Below are positions 39,401 to 47,315 of a stretch of 64,000 bases of DNA, piece after piece. This DNA comes from Guyparkeria hydrothermalis. Its GTDB lineage: Bacteria; Pseudomonadota; Gammaproteobacteria; Halothiobacillales; Halothiobacillaceae. The stretch is taken from assembly GCF_023555375.1 (NCBI RefSeq), contig NZ_JAJSEE010000007.1, positions 62,001-126,000 of the forward strand, given 5' to 3'. Under the pieces are notes generated by a model. The model was not told the DNA's origin. It saw only the letters and a program-made list of their open reading frames with translations, and did no database searches. Position 1 is the stretch's first letter. Each line of letters starts with the position of its first letter. The position numbers and the translations under genes are program-made.

Positions 39401-40239
39401 GGCGCAACGGCTTTGTCACCTACCGGCCGGACATGGACCAGGGCGCATCCGAGCGAATGGCCGTGGAGGCCGACCTTCGCGAGGCCCTAAAGGACGAACG
39501 GCTCGAGCTGCATTACCAACCCAAGATCGACCTTCAAACGCAGGCGGTCGTCGGCCTCGAAGCCCTTGTTCGCCTGCGCCGGGGCGACGGCAGCTTGATC
39601 CCGCCAAGTCAGTTCGTGTCCGTGGCCGAGGAGGCCGGTCTGATCGTTCCTGTCGGCCAGTGGGTACTCGAGAAGGCCTGCCGGGATCTCGTTGAGCTAC
39701 GCGATATGCTGGGGGCCGACCTGTCGGTAGCGGTGAACGTCTCGCCGCGCCAGTTCGTCAACGGCGACCTGGTCGCCCAGGTGACCGCCACCCTCGAACA
39801 CAGCGGCCTGCCGGCCAATCATTTAGAACTCGAACTGACCGAAGGTGTGCTGATCGACGACCGCGAGGCCGTGCATGCCGCGTTGCGACAGCTTGACGCG
39901 CTCGGCATCACGTTGTCGATCGACGATTTCGGCACGGGTTATTCCAGCCTGGGATACCTCAAGCGTTACCCAATAAGCCAACTCAAGATCGACAAATCGT
40001 TTGTGCACGATCTCGCCGTCGACAGCAGCGACGCCTCGCTGGTCGAGGCGATCATCCAGATGGCCGCCAGCCTGGGGTTGTCCGTGGTTGCCGAGGGCAT
40101 CGAGACTGCCGCCCAGCTCAAGATGCTGAGCAATCAGCGCTGCCGGTTCGGCCAAGGCTTTCTAATTGCGCCTCCCATGCCCAAGGCCGAGCTGATCACT
40201 TGGATGAACGACCACCCCACCGGCCGAACCGGAGACTGA
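36478..40239 (+). CDS. Polytopic membrane PAS-GGDEF-EAL protein
   Basis: 1253 residues. The first 265 residues hold about seven to eight hydrophobic helices in a MASE-like block, followed by a periplasmic region (about 266-505), another helix (510-535), a PAS-like region (550-665), a PAS domain (about 680-800), GGDEF (815-975) and EAL (985-1240). MGGDEF (about residue 900) is intact and RQTD five residues earlier is a full I-site. EALVRL (about 1027) and DDFGTGYSS are intact, so both activities are possible. The start is uncertain: the ATG at 36478 directly follows GGGG, while a GTG three codons later has better spacing. Confidence 0.9.
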   Translation: MIRVRRFGKQSRPFESEARLSAQLIIWSAGLVMLLGCTVLIGWGVGSPALTSILPTWKPMVPGTAIGLVLAASLLLLSSDSAHPSSTVNHQISTAAASLLLILLAGRLIAPDWIAATGPALAAGWLALYDTHSGQMSWITTAGLGLFLVGILGLSLSGRRLAVVASATSMALLLAGILSLVAYAIRAPLLFEGAWLASGLIWFSAPTAVAFTLLGMGLWAAAHAARPAKARLVVEAKQQARRIYATTAVIVALSSLLVGVMGLNHLQSTTLHQAESSMQQTLEAKRSHLDTLLNKALDQAELVASSRRIEAMFDANRNTFSRAHTERLEANLARLGIDAAVIEHNGQQRRVFGSLPPDWVARFPLQLDRPASLIWDGSYALETRISLQQFDVDEDAGGELVLLHAIPAIERLVEEANDWGRTGTLPMCLRLDARLLNCFPQREQDGMYVISDQINGEPIPMSRALAGATDVEILTDYRNRTVLSAYGPVGTTGLGLVLKMDLAEILAPVRNELVTLAAFLSGLIALAILLVRLRVRPLVRALVSSHGREVRAHRRFEAAMESSPDIFVIYEAIRDASGAIRDYRAVYANRNAKQILDRHRDDPSPHPCAELVPGDPALVGSYRRVQEARVPRTDECSWTDAQGNAHWFQRQVVPMATGVATTFRDVSEERRLTHRLQESNEQQRAIVESAGYAIVSTDLDGVIRTFNRTAERMLWHTADELVGNTRLDVLHDPAELRDRANQLSLELDASIPPGTDALVAKALALGRDEHEWTLIRRDGSRFPARVAITALLDDLGRPRGYLAVASDITEQKRADEYIRHIALHDVLTGLPNRALLNDRLGVAIEQAHRNGTPFALAMMDIDRFKQINDTMGHHIGDRIIQGFAERIGTCLRQTDTLARMGGDEFVLLLDDTDQPGAERVCQRIKESLTHPIETELRGIYVTSSVGISLCPRDGDDPHELLRCADVALYWVKEHGRNGFVTYRPDMDQGASERMAVEADLREALKDERLELHYQPKIDLQTQAVVGLEALVRLRRGDGSLIPPSQFVSVAEEAGLIVPVGQWVLEKACRDLVELRDMLGADLSVAVNVSPRQFVNGDLVAQVTATLEHSGLPANHLELELTEGVLIDDREAVHAALRQLDALGITLSIDDFGTGYSSLGYLKRYPISQLKIDKSFVHDLAVDSSDASLVEAIIQMAASLGLSVVAEGIETAAQLKMLSNQRCRFGQGFLIAPPMPKAELITWMNDHPTGRTGD

Positions 40240-40409
40240 CCAGACCGACCCCGACCACCACGTCTTCGCACTCGGCACCCTCGACCATGTCGACCCACCC
40301 TGGCTGGCCCTTCACACTTTGGCGCTTCAAGCGGGCAAGCCCCCGACGAGGCCGCCAGGATGCAGGTCGGCGTGGTGGGCGTGGTGCGATTGCCGGAAAT
40401 CGGAATAAT

Positions 40410-40648
40410 AAAGGCCCCGCCCGGTTCGCTCCAGGATCGCCCTTGATGGACGTCCTGGCCGACCGTCTGGCGGGGCCTTTTCTGCCTCTTTTGAGGCCTG
40501 CACGCGTGTGCATTCTGTGTGCAAAACGTGTGCAAATCGGTTGATTTCGAGTGATATCTGGTGATGGCGTCAGCCATAGGAAACGCCAGAAATCAAGGAC
40601 TTGTGGTGCCGGAGAGAGGAGTCGAACCCCCGACCTTGTCATTACGAA
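40410..40648. repeat. Left 239-bp direct repeat (attL-like)
   Basis: Colinear with 60792-61030 without gaps; mismatches at three bases only. It holds a terminator-like hairpin (GGCCCCGCC ... GGCGGGGCC), a GTGTGCAAA motif occurring twice, and the 3' end of a tRNA-Thr gene at its right edge. Similarity stops sharply at 40648/61030. Confidence 0.9.
40604..40648 (-). pseudogene. Truncated tRNA-Thr(CGU), 3' part only
   Basis: 45 nt identical to the 3' part of the intact tRNA-Thr at 60986-61061 (T arm, variable loop, 3' half of the anticodon arm, encoded CCA). The 5' half is absent, so it cannot work. It marks the left junction of the island. Confidence 0.9.
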
Positions 40649-40835
40649 GACGACGGGATTTGGCGAGGACGGGGGACTGAAAAAGAGGACTTCGCGCTGC
40701 CGCGTGAAATGCGCACAACGGTGACGGCGAGTTGCTCAGGCTGGACTTGGTTGAGATCAATCAATCCGCGCGCGAGGGGGATCTATCGCACCCTGATTCG
40801 GGAAGGCCTGTCAGAGGTCACGGAGGGCCACCCGC
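40649..40835. repeat. Second direct repeat, left copy, with antitoxin 3' remnant
   Basis: Directly abuts the tRNA fragment. Bases 40649-40766 match 60297-60415 at roughly 85 percent. After a diverged stretch, 40797-40831 again match 60471-60504, the 3' end of the antitoxin gene: read on the minus strand, both give ...VALRDL and a stop. So the left end holds the broken tail of an antitoxin-like gene next to the histidine kinase end. Confidence 0.65.
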
Positions 40836-40882
40836 TCCCAATCGGGTTCACTCACCCGCGAAGAGGGACAACCCTCCGTCGC

Positions 40883-42307
40883 TCATACCGGGACACCTGC
40901 CACCCTCTCCTCGGGCACCCGGGGCAGGGTAACGATGAAGCGCGCGACCCCCTGCGCGGAGCTCGCCGTGACATCACCCCCATGCGCCCGCACGATCGCC
41001 CGAGTGATGGCAAGCCCGAGGCCAAGACCACCGGTCGAGTCCTGATACCTCGGCCTGGCGTCATCCGCACGGTAGAAACGCTCGAATACGCGCGTCAGTT
41101 CCTCCGGGAGAATCGGCTCCCCCGTGTTCTCGACCGAGACCGACACGGTCGAGTCGTGCTCGGCGATGCTTACCCCAACACGGCCGCCTTCGTCGGCATG
41201 CCGGACCGCGTTGGACAGCAGATTGCTGAATGCCCGCCGCAGCATCAGGCGATTACCCCGGACCATGGCCCGCCCCGACGTGATCAGCCGCACGCCCTCC
41301 TCCTCGGCCAAGGCATCGTAGAACTCCAGCAATTCGCTCATTTCCTCGTGCATCCGGATGTCCTGGACCGACGGCAAGGAAAGCCCGTTGTCTGCCTTCG
41401 CGAGGAACAGCATGTCGCCGATCATGCGCGACAGCCGGTCGAGCTCCTCGCTGCTCGAGGCCAGGATCTCCTGATACTCCCTCTGACTGCGGGGCTGTGA
41501 CAGCGCGACCTGGGTCTGCGTGAGCAGATTGCTGACCGGCGTACGCATCTCGTGGGCGAGATCGGAAGAAAAGTTGGACAGCCGCCGGAAGGCCTCCTCG
41601 AGGCGATCGAGCATGCAGTTGAGCTCGTAGGCCAGCCCGGTCAGTTCACGCGGGGCCGCGTCCTCCGGCAGGCGGTGGTTGAGCTGCGATGCCGTGACGG
41701 ACGCTGCCCGCTCCTCGATCAGCCGCAATGGCGCCAGGCCGCGGCGGGTGGCTCGCCAGCCGAGAAAGCCGCTGAGGATGGCGGCGACGGGAATGAAGGC
41801 GGAGAGCGTGCGGCTGTAACGCTCCATGAAGCGCTCGTGGTGATCGATATTGATCGCCGCGACGACGATCATGGGCTTGAAGTCGGGCAGGGCGGGCTGG
41901 ACCGCCTTGACCAGTCCGCGATATCGCGACCCATTGTCCCACCACGAGAAGACTCTCGGCGTCGAGCCGTTGGCCAGGTTACGCAGCTTCTCGCCCGGGA
42001 ACGCGATATCCCCCGGCGACAGGATCGGGTTGCCGTCGGCCGTCTCGACGAACACCTTCAGCTCGGGGTCGCTTCGGAACATATCCACCACGGCACTCTG
42101 CAGGGCGGTCAGCTCCTCGGCCGCCGGCGGACGTTTCAGCAGACGCTCGAGCACATTCACCTTGCTCTGAAGGATGTCGCGGTCCATCTCCACGAAGTGG
42201 CGCTCGACCGCCGTGTGCAGTACCCAGGCGAGTCCCAGCAATACGGAGGAGGACACCAGGACGAACAGCAGGGTCAGGCGGGTGGTAAGGGAGGCAGGAG
42301 GTCTCAT
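40883..42307 (-). CDS. copS: Copper-type sensor histidine kinase (CusS/CopS-like)
   Basis: 474 residues: membrane helix (about 12-34), periplasmic sensor, second helix (about 160-182), HAMP, HisKA with [16 protein letters not shown] (phospho-accepting His near 250), and HATPase with [10 protein letters not shown] and [18 protein letters not shown]. This architecture is the CusS/CopS/PcoS heavy-metal kinase family. The ATG at 42307 overlaps the stop of the response regulator gene (ATGA), so the two are coupled. An open frame continues upstream of this ATG, but it runs antisense-like through the regulator gene and is not coding. It should sense periplasmic copper or silver. Confidence 0.93.
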   Translation of the reverse strand: MRPPASLTTRLTLLFVLVSSSVLLGLAWVLHTAVERHFVEMDRDILQSKVNVLERLLKRPPAAEELTALQSAVVDMFRSDPELKVFVETADGNPILSPGDIAFPGEKLRNLANGSTPRVFSWWDNGSRYRGLVKAVQPALPDFKPMIVVAAINIDHHERFMERYSRTLSAFIPVAAILSGFLGWRATRRGLAPLRLIEERAASVTASQLNHRLPEDAAPRELTGLAYELNCMLDRLEEAFRRLSNFSSDLAHEMRTPVSNLLTQTQVALSQPRSQREYQEILASSSEELDRLSRMIGDMLFLAKADNGLSLPSVQDIRMHEEMSELLEFYDALAEEEGVRLITSGRAMVRGNRLMLRRAFSNLLSNAVRHADEGGRVGVSIAEHDSTVSVSVENTGEPILPEELTRVFERFYRADDARPRYQDSTGGLGLGLAITRAIVRAHGGDVTASSAQGVARFIVTLPRVPEERVAGVPV

Positions 42308-42987
42308 GCGCCCCCCTCGACCTCCATGACGTAACCCATGCCACGGATGGTCCGGATCAGGCGGGTATCGAAGGGTTCGTCGATCTTGCGTCGCAGGCGA
42401 CGTACGGCGACCTCGACCACGTTGGTGTCGCTGTCGAAGTTCATGTCCCAGACCTGGGACGCGATCAGCGAGCGCGGCAGCACCTCGCTCCGGCGGCGCA
42501 TGAATAGTTCGAGCAGCGCGAATTCCTTGGCGGTGAGATCGATGCGCTGCCCCGCCCGGGTCGCCCGATGACCGAGCAGATCCAGCTCCAGATCGGCGAC
42601 CCGCAACGTGGTCGGTTCCGGCTCGACCCGCCCGCGACGCAACAGGGTGCAAACCCGCGCCAGCAGCTCGGAGAAGGCGAACGGCTTGACCAGGTAGTCG
42701 TCCGCGCCCAGCTCGAGACCGCGGACCCGGTCCTCGACCTGGTCGCGGGCGGTCAGAAACAGCACCGGCATGTCGCGGCCACCGCGCCGCAGGGTCTCGA
42801 GGATCTGCCAGCCGTCCATGTTCGGCAACATGACGTCGAGAACAACCAGGTCGTGATGTCCGGTCAGGGCCTGATGCAGTCCCTCCACGCCATCCGTCGC
42901 CAGGTCGACGGTATAACCGGCCTCGGTCAGGCCCTGCTGCAGGTACGTGCCGGTTTTTCGTTCGTCCTCGACGATCAACACCTTCAT
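42304..42987 (-). CDS. copR: Copper-type response regulator (CusR/CopR-like)
   Basis: 227 residues. Receiver domain with D51 in [13 protein letters not shown] as the phosphorylation site, DD at VEDER, Thr and Lys in LFLTARD and LVKPFAF; then an OmpR-type winged HTH ([14 protein letters not shown] ... [18 protein letters not shown]). This is the CusR/CopR/PcoR type. The ATG at 42987 has GGGAG before it; an upstream start is less likely. First gene of a divergent operon facing the Met-rich gene, with a dyad between them that it probably binds. Confidence 0.94.
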   Translation of the reverse strand: MKVLIVEDERKTGTYLQQGLTEAGYTVDLATDGVEGLHQALTGHHDLVVLDVMLPNMDGWQILETLRRGGRDMPVLFLTARDQVEDRVRGLELGADDYLVKPFAFSELLARVCTLLRRGRVEPEPTTLRVADLELDLLGHRATRAGQRIDLTAKEFALLELFMRRRSEVLPRSLIASQVWDMNFDSDTNVVEVAVRRLRRKIDEPFDTRLIRTIRGMGYVMEVEGGA

Positions 42988-43046
42988 GCCGTTCTCCCGT
43001 TCGGTCCCAAGGGCATTCTGCCACTGCGTCATGATCCCCGCTCCGG

Positions 43047-43100
43047 ATTACCGAGTTGTAATGTCCCGGTCAGGTTCCGGACAGGCCAGCGGACTAAGGT
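43047..43100 (+). promoter_or_regulatory. Probable CopR box and promoter, copy 1
   Basis: The dyad ATTAC-N6-GTAAT (43047-43062) is followed by CCGGTCAGG, GGACAG and a -10-like GGACTAAGGT (43091-43100). The C of ACTA is 32 bases after the last base of the dyad, exactly as in the promoters at 48601 and 51712. It lies between copR (divergent) and the Met-rich gene at 43171. Confidence 0.65.
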
Positions 43101-43170
43101 CATTCCCAAGAGCGGGGCGAGCAGGTGCCCGCCCCGCGCGATGCTGCATTCTCTCGAACGGAGGCAAACC

Positions 43171-43983
43171 ATGAAAGCACTCTCCAAGACCGTTCTTGCC
43201 CTGTCCATGGGACTCGCCACGACATCCTTTGCCGCCGAGACGCCCCAACCGAACATGCCCGGCGGGATGATGGGCATGGCGAACAGCACGATGCCAATGG
43301 AGCGCATGCAGGAAAACGTCGAGCGCATGCGCTCGCAACTCGACCAGGCCCAGTCCGCCCAGAACGATGAAGAGCGCCGCAAGCTCATGCAGGAGTACAT
43401 GCAGACCGTTCGCGAGACCATGGGCATGGCGGACAGGGCGATGCCCATGGCGCGCATGCAGTCGAACGTCGAGCGGATGCAGTCGCAACTAGAGCGGGCC
43501 CAGTCCGCCCAGAGCGAGGCGGAACGTGACGACGTCATGCAGGAATACATGCAGACCATGCGCGAGAACATGGGCATGGCCCGGCAGATGCAAGGCGGCA
43601 TGAGCCGACAGATGCGAGGGCAATCCCGGCCGGGGGCAACGGAGTACTGCGATCGCGGCCAAGGAACGATGGGTAAGGGCATGATGGGCCGCAGCCCCGG
43701 GGGCCAGGGCATGATGGGCTCGGGCATGATGCACGGCGGCTCGAATCAGGGGGCCATGGGCCCGGGCATGATGGGCCACGGCAAGGGCTCGATGGGCTCG
43801 GGCATGATGGGCTCCGGCATGATGATGGGTCCTGGGATGGGAGCGCGCTGTGCCCAGCAGGGATCGACGCCCGCGCAGTCCGGACCAATGGCCGGCGGGG
43901 CGCCTTCCCGCATCGATCGCCTAGAACGTCAGGTGCAGCAGATGCGCGAGCAGATGCAGCGCATGCAGTCGATGAACGACTGA
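43171..43983 (+). CDS. Exported methionine-rich protein with internal duplication
   Basis: 270 residues with a Sec signal peptide (KALSKTVLALSMGLATTSFA). Residues about 42-85 and 90-133 are a tandem duplication of a Met-rich amphipathic helix unit (MPMERMQENVERMRSQL / MPMARMQSNVERMQSQL, each ending in MQEYMQT). A Gly-Met-rich region follows (GMMG repeats with single His residues), then a C-terminal coiled coil rich in Met and Gln. Thioether ligands of this density suggest periplasmic Cu(I) binding. No enzyme domain is seen. GGAGG lies seven bases before the ATG, and a CopR-type box upstream supports copper induction. Confidence 0.8.
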   Translation: MKALSKTVLALSMGLATTSFAAETPQPNMPGGMMGMANSTMPMERMQENVERMRSQLDQAQSAQNDEERRKLMQEYMQTVRETMGMADRAMPMARMQSNVERMQSQLERAQSAQSEAERDDVMQEYMQTMRENMGMARQMQGGMSRQMRGQSRPGATEYCDRGQGTMGKGMMGRSPGGQGMMGSGMMHGGSNQGAMGPGMMGHGKGSMGSGMMGSGMMMGPGMGARCAQQGSTPAQSGPMAGGAPSRIDRLERQVQQMREQMQRMQSMND

Positions 43984-44137
43984 ATCGCACTCACCCAGGA
44001 AAGGACAGCCCCGCCCTCCACCGCCAATGGCCCCGGTCGTCATCGCGACCACCAGCCGGTGGAGGCGGACGTCGACATGACAGGGGCGCGAGCGTCCACA
44101 CCTCCTCCGCCCCTGCGCCTACATGGAGTGCATTCAA

Positions 44138-45130
44138 ATGAGCCCTGAACGCCTGAAAAAGCTGCTTCTCCCGCTTGCCTTCGCGCTGCCGTTCGGCGGC
44201 GCCCACGGGGCGCCCACGGTGTACATCCCCTTGGGGAGCGGCGACGAAGTCATTGCAGTGGACGCGGCCACCGACGAGATCACCGCCACCTATACGGGGC
44301 TCAAGAATCCGCACGGACTCGTGGCGACCCCGGACGGCGAGTACCTGGTGGCAGGCAGCCTCTCGGAACGGCCGCTGGCCGAAGACGAGGATGCCGAGAC
44401 GCCCAACAGCAAGCTCTATCTCGTCCACCCCGTGCACGGGCACGTAATGATGACCATTCCGGTGGCCGGCTGGACCCATCACGAGGCGATCACCCCCGAC
44501 GGCCGCTACGTGGTGTCCACGCACCCGACCCGCGGCGGGGTTAGCGTCGTGGACCTGCGCGACAACCAGGTGGTCGAAACCATCCAGACGGGGCCGGCGC
44601 CGAATTACACGCTGATGGCACCGAACGGGAAGACTGCCTTCGTCAGCAACAGCGGGAACGGCACCATCAGTGAAATCGACCTGTCCAACTGGACGGTCAA
44701 GCGCACGCTCCAGGGCGGCCCCTCGCCCGAGCATCTGGTGCTGTCGTCGGACGGCCAGACGATCTACGCAACCAACCCCCGTGCCGGCACGATCTCGGCC
44801 GTGTCGGTGGACTCGGGGAAGGTGACCGAATCGTTCCACATCGGTGACGGCCTGCACGGCCTGGACATCGGCGATGACGGAAAGACGCTGTTCGCCAGCG
44901 CCAGAAGCGAGGACAAGCTGGTCGCGATCAACCCGGCCACCGACGAGCGCCGGACGTTGACACTCTCCCCGGCCCCCTACCACCTCGATACCATTCACGG
45001 CACCGGCAAGGTCTACGTCTCCAGCAGCAACCGGCCGGTCATCTGGGTCGTCGATCAGACAACCATGAAGCGGGTCGGCACGATCGACCTGCCTGGGGGC
45101 GAAGCCCACCAGATGGCGGTGGTTCCCTGA
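44138..45130 (+). CDS. Exported YVTN/NHL-type beta-propeller protein
   Basis: 330 residues with a signal peptide (KKLLLPLAFALPFGGAHG). At least six propeller blades can be counted from repeats such as EVIAVDAATDEITATYTGL, GTISEIDLSNWTVKRTLQGG and GTISAVSVDSGKVTESFHIG. YncE-like propellers of this kind are found in the periplasm and often accompany metal-resistance or denitrification genes; the ligand is unknown. The ATG at 44138 was preferred to the one at 44123 because GGAG lies nine bases before it. Confidence 0.85.
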   Translation: MSPERLKKLLLPLAFALPFGGAHGAPTVYIPLGSGDEVIAVDAATDEITATYTGLKNPHGLVATPDGEYLVAGSLSERPLAEDEDAETPNSKLYLVHPVHGHVMMTIPVAGWTHHEAITPDGRYVVSTHPTRGGVSVVDLRDNQVVETIQTGPAPNYTLMAPNGKTAFVSNSGNGTISEIDLSNWTVKRTLQGGPSPEHLVLSSDGQTIYATNPRAGTISAVSVDSGKVTESFHIGDGLHGLDIGDDGKTLFASARSEDKLVAINPATDERRTLTLSPAPYHLDTIHGTGKVYVSSSNRPVIWVVDQTTMKRVGTIDLPGGEAHQMAVVP

Positions 45131-45264
45131 CGCTTCCGGATCGGCGTCCCGGGCAGGCTCGCACCGCCTGCACGAGTCGACGCACCGGCTGATCCGTCGC
45201 GGTGTGACGCGAGAGCCACCACCGGATGCGAGCAACACGATCATTGCACCAACGAGGTTCCGGC

Positions 45265-45957
45265 ATGAGCCACCAACTGCACGCAGAGTATTTCACCGAC
45301 ATCCTGTGCATCTGGGCCTACGGTGCCCAGATCCGGATCGAACAGCTGCAACAGGACTTCGGCGACGAGGTCACCATCACGCCGCGCTATATCCCGCTGT
45401 TTGCCTCCACGGACGAGCGCATCGGAGAAGGATGGCGCGACCAGGGCAGCTTTATCGGCTTCGGCCGACACATCCGCGAGGTGGCGCGTGACTGGGACCA
45501 TGTCGAGGTGCATCCCGATATCTGGACGGGGGATCCGCCTGCCTCGTCTACCAGTGCGCACCTGCTGATCAAGGCGGTACAGCTGCTCGAACAGAATGGC
45601 GAACTGGATCACGCGGAGACAGAGGACTCCCCTTCCGAGGCACTGGCCTGGAACCTGCGAAAGAGCTTCTTTGCAGACAACGCAAACATCGCTCGGCGCG
45701 ACGAGCAGCTCTCCATTGCCACATCGATGGGCCTGCCCATCCCGGCGATCAACGACATGCTGGATTCCGGGCAGGCACACGCAGCCCTGCACGACGACAT
45801 GGAGGCTCAACAGCGCTACCAGGTGGCCGGCAGTCCCACCCTGGTACTCAACGAGGGGCGGCAGCGGCTGTACGGCAACGTGGGCTACCGCATTATCGAG
45901 GCCAACGTTCGCGAACTGCTCCACAACCCCCAGTCAGGTGAGGCGAGTTGGTGCTGA
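45265..45957 (+). CDS. DsbA/FrnE-like thioredoxin-fold protein lacking CxxC
   Basis: 230 residues, no signal peptide. The fold is the FrnE/2-hydroxychromene isomerase branch of DsbA: an N-terminal strand with YFTDILCIWAYG (where DxxCPWCY is usual), a long helical insert, and VAGSPTLVLNEG holding the cis-proline. The active-site CxxC is reduced to CIWA, leaving one Cys (C15), so disulfide exchange by the normal mechanism is unlikely; a glutathione-transferase-like or binding role is possible. Another Cys is the last residue. GAGG precedes the ATG by seven bases. Confidence 0.8.
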   Translation: MSHQLHAEYFTDILCIWAYGAQIRIEQLQQDFGDEVTITPRYIPLFASTDERIGEGWRDQGSFIGFGRHIREVARDWDHVEVHPDIWTGDPPASSTSAHLLIKAVQLLEQNGELDHAETEDSPSEALAWNLRKSFFADNANIARRDEQLSIATSMGLPIPAINDMLDSGQAHAALHDDMEAQQRYQVAGSPTLVLNEGRQRLYGNVGYRIIEANVRELLHNPQSGEASWC

Positions 45958-46130
45958 CACCGATGCGCCCCGCACACTCGATGCGCCGTGTCGACATGTT
46001 CGGCTGGACTTGCCTGTGGCCCGATCCCGACAACGCTGGCGGTAGTTCGCTAGCGTGGTGTCGATGATGGCCCTCCGGTCGGTTATGCCGGCCGGACAAC
46101 AAGCCCACTGACGTCCACAGGGTAGCGGTC

Positions 46131-47081
46131 ATGTCGAATCATGCACGGCACGGCATCCAGGCTCACGGTGATCATCTGCCTTCCAGCGGACCGGGGATGC
46201 TGATCTCGGCCTGGCTGACGGGCACCTACTTCTTCGTCGAGATGGGGATCGGTCTCTGGACCGGCTCCATTGCCGTGATCTCGGACGCCTTCCACACCTT
46301 CTCCGCGGTTGGTGGCGTCCTGGTCGCGATAGTCGCCGCCCGGCTCGCCCACCGTCCGGCTGACGAGGACCATAGCTTCGGCTGGTATCGGGCCGAAATC
46401 ATCGGTGCGTTGGTCAACGGCGGCTTTCTGCTCGCCATGGCCTTGCTGGTGCTGGTGATGGGGGCCATGCGCCTTTCCGATCCGATCGACCTGCCGACGG
46501 GGCCGATGCTCGCCGCAGCCGCCGGCGGGCTTTTGACCGAATTCATATCGTTGGGTTTGATCTGGAAGCAGAGCCGGAGCGATCTGAACGTGAGGGGTGC
46601 GCTGTGGCACATCCTCCAGACCTTCGTGGGCAGCCTGCTCATTATCGTGACGGCGCTGGTAATCCACTTCACGGGCTTTCTCCTCATCGACCCGATCCTC
46701 GGCATGGGGTTCGGCGTGGTCCTGCTCTGGGCGAGTTGGGGCATCCTGCGAGATGCAGCCCATTTGCTGATGGAGGGCACACCGGCTGGCATTGAACTGG
46801 GCGAGGTCGTCGAGGCGCTGGTAGCGCTCGATGGGGTTGCCGACGCCCACCATGTCCATGCCTGGGCACTGACTAGCGGGCGATACGTCTTCTCCGGTCA
46901 CCTGCGAACCGTCGACGGCGTGGACCCGCAGGCCGTGCTGGAGTCTGGTCAGAAGCTACTGAAAGAGCAATTCGGTTTCTTTTTCGTCACGCTCCAGGTG
47001 GAGGCGGCCGCGCTGGACGAGAGCAGCGAGGGGGCTGTCGACGTGACACCCGGGCCGGTGTCGGGCCGGGACGAGCCGTGA
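46131..47081 (+). CDS. Cation diffusion facilitator family protein with altered metal site
   Basis: 316 residues with six membrane helices and a C-terminal CDF cytoplasmic domain (ADAHHVHAWALTSGRYVFSGHL). In CzcD/ZitB-type exporters, helices 2 and 5 each carry HxxxD. Here helix 2 reads SDAFHTFSA (H55, A59; D52 kept) and helix 5 reads LWHILQT (H160, T164), so both Asp ligands are replaced. A His-containing N-terminus precedes helix 1. It may export a metal other than zinc, or use another coordination. Its place in a copper island makes that worth testing. Confidence 0.85.
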   Translation: MSNHARHGIQAHGDHLPSSGPGMLISAWLTGTYFFVEMGIGLWTGSIAVISDAFHTFSAVGGVLVAIVAARLAHRPADEDHSFGWYRAEIIGALVNGGFLLAMALLVLVMGAMRLSDPIDLPTGPMLAAAAGGLLTEFISLGLIWKQSRSDLNVRGALWHILQTFVGSLLIIVTALVIHFTGFLLIDPILGMGFGVVLLWASWGILRDAAHLLMEGTPAGIELGEVVEALVALDGVADAHHVHAWALTSGRYVFSGHLRTVDGVDPQAVLESGQKLLKEQFGFFFVTLQVEAAALDESSEGAVDVTPGPVSGRDEP

Positions 47082-47315
47082 AAACGACCACCCTGACTCA
47101 GACGTGGTCACGCGGACGACGGTGACGGCCGCTGGCCTCCGTGTCGGCCGGATGCAACCCGTCGCCCGGGGCGCCGGCCAACGCGAGCATGCGGGTCTCG
47201 ACCCCGCCACGGACGCGGCAACGGAGCGACCAGGAATCGCCACGGCTCGCGCACCCGGTTCGGCCGCGCGGCAGACAGTGGACCATCCATCGCGGGGAGG
47301 CCAAAAAGCCAGCAC

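Noticed and set aside
40604-40648. Second functional tRNA-Thr
   Set aside because: Only the 3' 45 nt are present; the sequence diverges within the anticodon arm and there is no acceptor or D-arm partner.
42308-43024. N-terminal extension of the histidine kinase reading frame
   Set aside because: It overlaps copR in another frame and gives non-protein-like Arg/Gly-rich sequence. The ATG at 42307 starts a normal CusS-type membrane helix.
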